Positions 32,795 through 35,463 of a stretch of DNA of 35,463 nt are shown here, in pieces. The notes under the pieces are model-generated. The model saw only the letters and a program-made list of their open reading frames with translations, did no database searches and was not told the origin of the DNA. How positions within the stretch are numbered: the first letter of the stretch is position 1; every line of letters starts with the position of its first letter. Both the position numbers and the translations under genes were made by a program. This DNA comes from Deltaproteobacteria bacterium UBA2385 (lineage in GTDB: Bacteria; Myxococcota_A; UBA796; UBA2385): contig DDSR01000374.1 of the NCBI GenBank assembly GCA_002343455.1, forward strand, positions 1-35,463. Direction: 5' to 3'.

Positions 32795-34273
32795 TCAGGC
32801 CAGCACTTCCATGCCCGCGTCGTCGCCGGGGCGGGTGACCAGCATCTGCCAGGCGGTCTGGATGCTGCGGCCGAGCTCCTCGCGGCTCTTCATGCGGCGC
32901 AGGGCGCGGGCGATGTAGCGCGGGCGGTAGTAGAAGCGCAGGTAGGCCAGCCGGGTCCAGCGCTGGATCTCGGCGTCGGTCATGTCGCAGAGGGGGCGGG
33001 GGATGTCCTCGTCGGTGCCGGCCTCGATGTGCTCGCGCCAGAAGTCCCGGCCGGTCTCCTTCAGCAGCAGCGTGTACATCTCGGTCGCCGGCATCGGCGT
33101 GACCTTGCTGAACTGGGCGTAGTCCAGGTCCAGCTCCAGGGCGAGCCGGATGGTCTGGCGGATGGTCGCCTCGTTCTCGTAGGGGTTGCCGACCATGAAG
33201 TAGCCGAAGGTGTTGATGTCGTTGGCCCGGGTCAGCGAGACGACCTCGCGGTACATCTCCAGGCTGGTCGACTTCTTCAGGGTCTGGAGGATCTCGCGGT
33301 TGCCCGACTCGATGCCGTAGTAGATGCGGTTGCAGCCGGCGCGGCGCATGGCCTTGAGCACATCGTCGGTGATGCAGTCGACCCGGGTCCGGGCCGCCCA
33401 GACGATGTCCAGCTTGCGGCGGTTGATCTCCTCGCAGATGTCGATCACGCGCTGCTTGCGGATGGTGAAGGAGCTGTCGAAGAAGTCCAGCTCGCGGATG
33501 CCCTGCTCCTTGACGCAGATCTCCAGCTCGTCGACGACGTTCTTCGGCGAGCGGGCGCGGAAGGGCTTGCTGCCCTGCTCGCAGAAGATGCACTTGTAGG
33601 GGCAGCCCCGGCTGGTGATGAAGCAGGTGAAGTTCCGGTATTGGCTGATGAAGCTGTAGTAGATGCTGTTGTCGAGCAGGTGCCGGGCCGGGAAGGGCGC
33701 CTCGTCGACGTCGACGTCCTTGGCGGTGGGGGTCACCACCACCCCGCCGTCCTCGCGCTTGAAGGCCACGCCGCGCACCTGGGAGAGGTCCTTGCCGCCG
33801 ACGAGCGCCGCCAGCAGGTCGGGCAGGGCGCGCTCGGCCTCGCCGGTCACCGCGAAGTCGATCTCGGGGTAACCAAGCGTCTCGCGCGGGTAGATGCTGA
33901 GGTGCACCCCGCCGACGATGACGGGCACGTCGACCTCCTTGCGGATCGCCTTGATCCAGTCCATCGACTGGAAGAAGAGGTAGGTGGTCAGCGTGTAGCC
34001 GACGTAGGTCGGCCCGAACTGTCGCAGCCGCTCGACGGTCTGCTCCAGGCTGAGGTCCTGCGCGTGCGCGTCGAGGAAGAGCACCTCGCAGCCCGCGGCC
34101 TCCAGGATGCCGGCGACGTACAGCAGGGAGAGCGAGGGGAAGATCCCGTAGTTCTCCTTGACCGTCTTGATGCCGGGCTCGTTGCGAACGGCGCCGTAGG
34201 GCGGGTAGACCAGCGCGACCTTCAGGCCGGCGAGCCCTGGCGTTCCCTTGAGTCCTGGCATCAGCACCTCCAT
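32795..34273 (-). CDS. B12-binding-type radical SAM protein
   Basis: A 492-residue protein with an N-terminal Rossmann domain of the cobalamin-binding kind (V-A-L-V-Y-P-P-Y-G; S-L-L-Y-V-A-G-I-L-E; V-P-V-I-V-G-G-V-H), which lacks the classic D-x-H-x-x-G. The radical SAM domain has C224-x3-C228-x2-C231 (S-R-G-C-P-Y-K-C-I-F-C). G-I-E-S-G and G-Y-F-M-V-G-N-P-Y-E-N mark the SAM-binding barrel. Subfamily members methylate unreactive carbons or act in lipid, hopanoid and antibiotic biosynthesis. Two starts are possible: ATG 34273, 5 bases after TACCCT (leaderless), or ATG 34261, which has GGAGGT four bases upstream. It diverges from the glycosyltransferase. Confidence 0.88.
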   Translation of the reverse strand: MEVLMPGLKGTPGLAGLKVALVYPPYGAVRNEPGIKTVKENYGIFPSLSLLYVAGILEAAGCEVLFLDAHAQDLSLEQTVERLRQFGPTYVGYTLTTYLFFQSMDWIKAIRKEVDVPVIVGGVHLSIYPRETLGYPEIDFAVTGEAERALPDLLAALVGGKDLSQVRGVAFKREDGGVVVTPTAKDVDVDEAPFPARHLLDNSIYYSFISQYRNFTCFITSRGCPYKCIFCEQGSKPFRARSPKNVVDELEICVKEQGIRELDFFDSSFTIRKQRVIDICEEINRRKLDIVWAARTRVDCITDDVLKAMRRAGCNRIYYGIESGNREILQTLKKSTSLEMYREVVSLTRANDINTFGYFMVGNPYENEATIRQTIRLALELDLDYAQFSKVTPMPATEMYTLLLKETGRDFWREHIEAGTDEDIPRPLCDMTDAEIQRWTRLAYLRFYYRPRYIARALRRMKSREELGRSIQTAWQMLVTRPGDDAGMEVLA

Positions 34274-34278
34274 CGGAG

Positions 34279-34284
34279 AGGGTA
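34279..34284 (-). promoter_or_regulatory. Candidate -10 element of the radical SAM gene
   Basis: TACCCT on the minus strand, 5 bases before ATG 34273 and 17 before ATG 34261. It fits either a leaderless start or a 12-base leader carrying GGAGGT. Confidence 0.4.
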
Positions 34285-34321
34285 TCCCGCACCCGACGAG
34301 GCGAAAGCGGCGCCGGGATTA

Positions 34322-34327
34322 TAGGCT
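34322..34327 (+). promoter_or_regulatory. Candidate -10 element of a leaderless promoter (glycosyltransferase)
   Basis: TAGGCT within TTATAGGCT, 5 bases before the GTG at 34333. No Shine-Dalgarno sequence. Confidence 0.35.
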
Positions 34328-34332
34328 CAGCC

Positions 34333-35463
34333 GTGCTCGAACGCTGGTCGCCCTGGCTGCTCCTCCTGCCCGCCGCGGTCTTCCTGACCTGGTGGGTCGG
34401 CGCGAACCCGCTGCCCGACGGCTTCCAGAACGAGTACCTGCTGATCGGCAACGCCATGGACCTGTGGGGCGCGCTGGTCGACGGCGACAGCTGGCACCTG
34501 CGCTGGTTCGCCTACACCGGCTACTGGCCCTTCGGCCTCTACGTCGTGCCCTGGCCCTTCATGGCCGTGCTGGGCCCCGGCCGCCTCGCCCTCGTCCTCG
34601 GCAACCTCCTCCACCTGGGCCTGATGCTCTGGGCCGCCCGCGAGCTGGGTCGGCGGCTCGCGGCGCCGCTCGCCGGGCCCCTGCTGCTGCTCTGCCCGGG
34701 CGTCTTCGGCAGCCTCGTCCGCTACGAGCCGAACCTCGCCGCCATCGCCTGGACGGCCGCCGGCCTCGCCTTCCTGCTGCGCAGCGAGGGTCTGCGTCAC
34801 CGCAGAGAGGTCCTGCTCTTCGGCAGCGCCCTGGGCCTGGGCCTGATGATGGACCGGCTGACCGTCGCCTTCTTCCTCCTCCCGCCCCTGCTGCCCGTCG
34901 CCGCCGTCGCCCTGCGCCGCGACGGCCTCGCCCGCTGCGCCAGGGGCCTGAGCCTCGCCCTGCTGGCGGCCCTGGTCTGGAGCCTCGCCTGGTACCGCGA
35001 GTTCTTCCTGCGACACGCCGAGGAGCTGCTCTCCCAGGCCCCCGTCGGCGAGATCGACGCCGCCGGCGAGATCACCGCCACCGAGGGCCCGCTGGCCCTG
35101 CTGTACTACCCGCTGGCCCTGATCGACTCGCAGGCCGGCCCGCTGCTGGGCCTCTGCCTGGGCATCGCCGCGCTGGGCTCGGGGGTCGCCCTGCTGCGGC
35201 GCTGGCGGCTCGACGATCCGCGCCTTCCCTTGCTCGTCTCGGCCCTCGGGGCGCTGCTGTTCTTCACCCTGGTCGCCAAGAAGCAGGTCTTCTACACCCT
35301 GCCGGTCCTGGTCCCCCTGGCCGTCCTGCTGGCCTCCCACCGGCGCCTCGCCTGGCTGGGCCTGGTTGGCGGGCTCTGGTCCTTCCTCTCGGTCGGAGTC
35401 GGCCTCCTGCCCGGCGGCCCCTGGCTGCCCGAGGCCTGGGTCAGGCCTCGCCACGTGGTGGCC
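34333..35463 (+). CDS. GT-C fold membrane glycosyltransferase (GT39/ArnT-like), 3' end outside the window
   Basis: The frame from GTG 34333 is open without interruption to the window edge (377 codons). The product is a polytopic membrane protein with about nine to ten hydrophobic segments. It begins with a helix (W-L-L-L-L-P-A-A-V-F-L-T-W-W) followed by a periplasmic loop with G-F-Q-N-E-Y, the position where GT-C enzymes carry an acidic motif, then Trp/Tyr-rich segments (W-F-A-Y-T-G-Y-W-P-F-G-L-Y). Such enzymes use polyprenyl-phosphate sugars to glycosylate proteins or lipids. The opposite-strand frame here is a Gln/Gly/Glu-rich shadow. It is divergent from the radical SAM gene over 59 bases. 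Confidence 0.75.
   Translation, partial: MLERWSPWLLLLPAAVFLTWWVGANPLPDGFQNEYLLIGNAMDLWGALVDGDSWHLRWFAYTGYWPFGLYVVPWPFMAVLGPGRLALVLGNLLHLGLMLWAARELGRRLAAPLAGPLLLLCPGVFGSLVRYEPNLAAIAWTAAGLAFLLRSEGLRHRREVLLFGSALGLGLMMDRLTVAFFLLPPLLPVAAVALRRDGLARCARGLSLALLAALVWSLAWYREFFLRHAEELLSQAPVGEIDAAGEITATEGPLALLYYPLALIDSQAGPLLGLCLGIAALGSGVALLRRWRLDDPRLPLLVSALGALLFFTLVAKKQVFYTLPVLVPLAVLLASHRRLAWLGLVGGLWSFLSVGVGLLPGGPWLPEAWVRPRHVVA

Noticed and set aside
34327..35454. 375-codon minus-strand frame at the right end
   Set aside because: Gln/Gly/Glu-rich mirror of a hydrophobic protein; the plus frame encodes a polytopic membrane glycosyltransferase open to the edge.

Overview
The window is very GC-rich (about 70% by eye), densely packed, and carries about 29 protein genes on both strands, most with near-zero gaps or 1-4 base overlaps. 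No RNA gene, insertion sequence, CRISPR array or phage gene was seen. Several lipoproteins continue after the lipobox cysteine into short Asp/Ser/Thr/Gly spacers. Together with M16 pairs, sterol-type Rieske oxygenase, kelch and DUF4349 proteins, this points to a Myxococcota-like (former Deltaproteobacteria) environmental genome. That placement is inference; there is no marker gene in the window.

Layout. 1-3371 (minus): an M16 peptidase pair (catalytic, then non-catalytic), an EVE-domain protein and the start of a lipoprotein. 3413-4713 (plus): ExbB/ExbD-type proton channel and a 58-residue membrane protein. 4725-7270 (minus): a Rieske oxygenase followed by a cytokinin-dehydrogenase-like flavoprotein. 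7459-9641 (plus): tandem DUF4349 paralogues. 9676-12664: a secreted kelch protein divergent from a secreted protein of unknown role. 12702-15205 (plus): a beta-helix lipoprotein and a diheme cytochrome lipoprotein, a recurring pair of unknown function. 15272-19141 (plus): a degenerate xanthine-dehydrogenase-family protein, a secreted START-like protein and a metallophosphoesterase. 19145-24681 (minus): Lon protease, then a 779-residue fusion of dead cysteine hydrolase, APH-like kinase and KAP-like phosphatase, then a small secreted protein. 24815-29673: methyltransferase, M48 lipoprotein, PanE-like reductase, a ThrE exporter with a small secreted partner, and a divergent Lrp/AsnC regulator. 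29797-35463: a GspC-like PDZ protein, a NodU-type carbamoyltransferase, DUF4079, a radical SAM protein, and a GT-C glycosyltransferase cut by the window edge.

The two most unusual things are the three-domain pseudo-hydrolase/kinase/phosphatase fusion behind Lon, and the xanthine-dehydrogenase-like protein that has lost all four ligands of its second [2Fe-2S] cluster. At window scale, many genes without a Shine-Dalgarno sequence have a TA-N3-T hexamer ending 5-6 bases before the start codon. That geometry places the transcription start on the start codon, so leaderless mRNAs look common in this organism.
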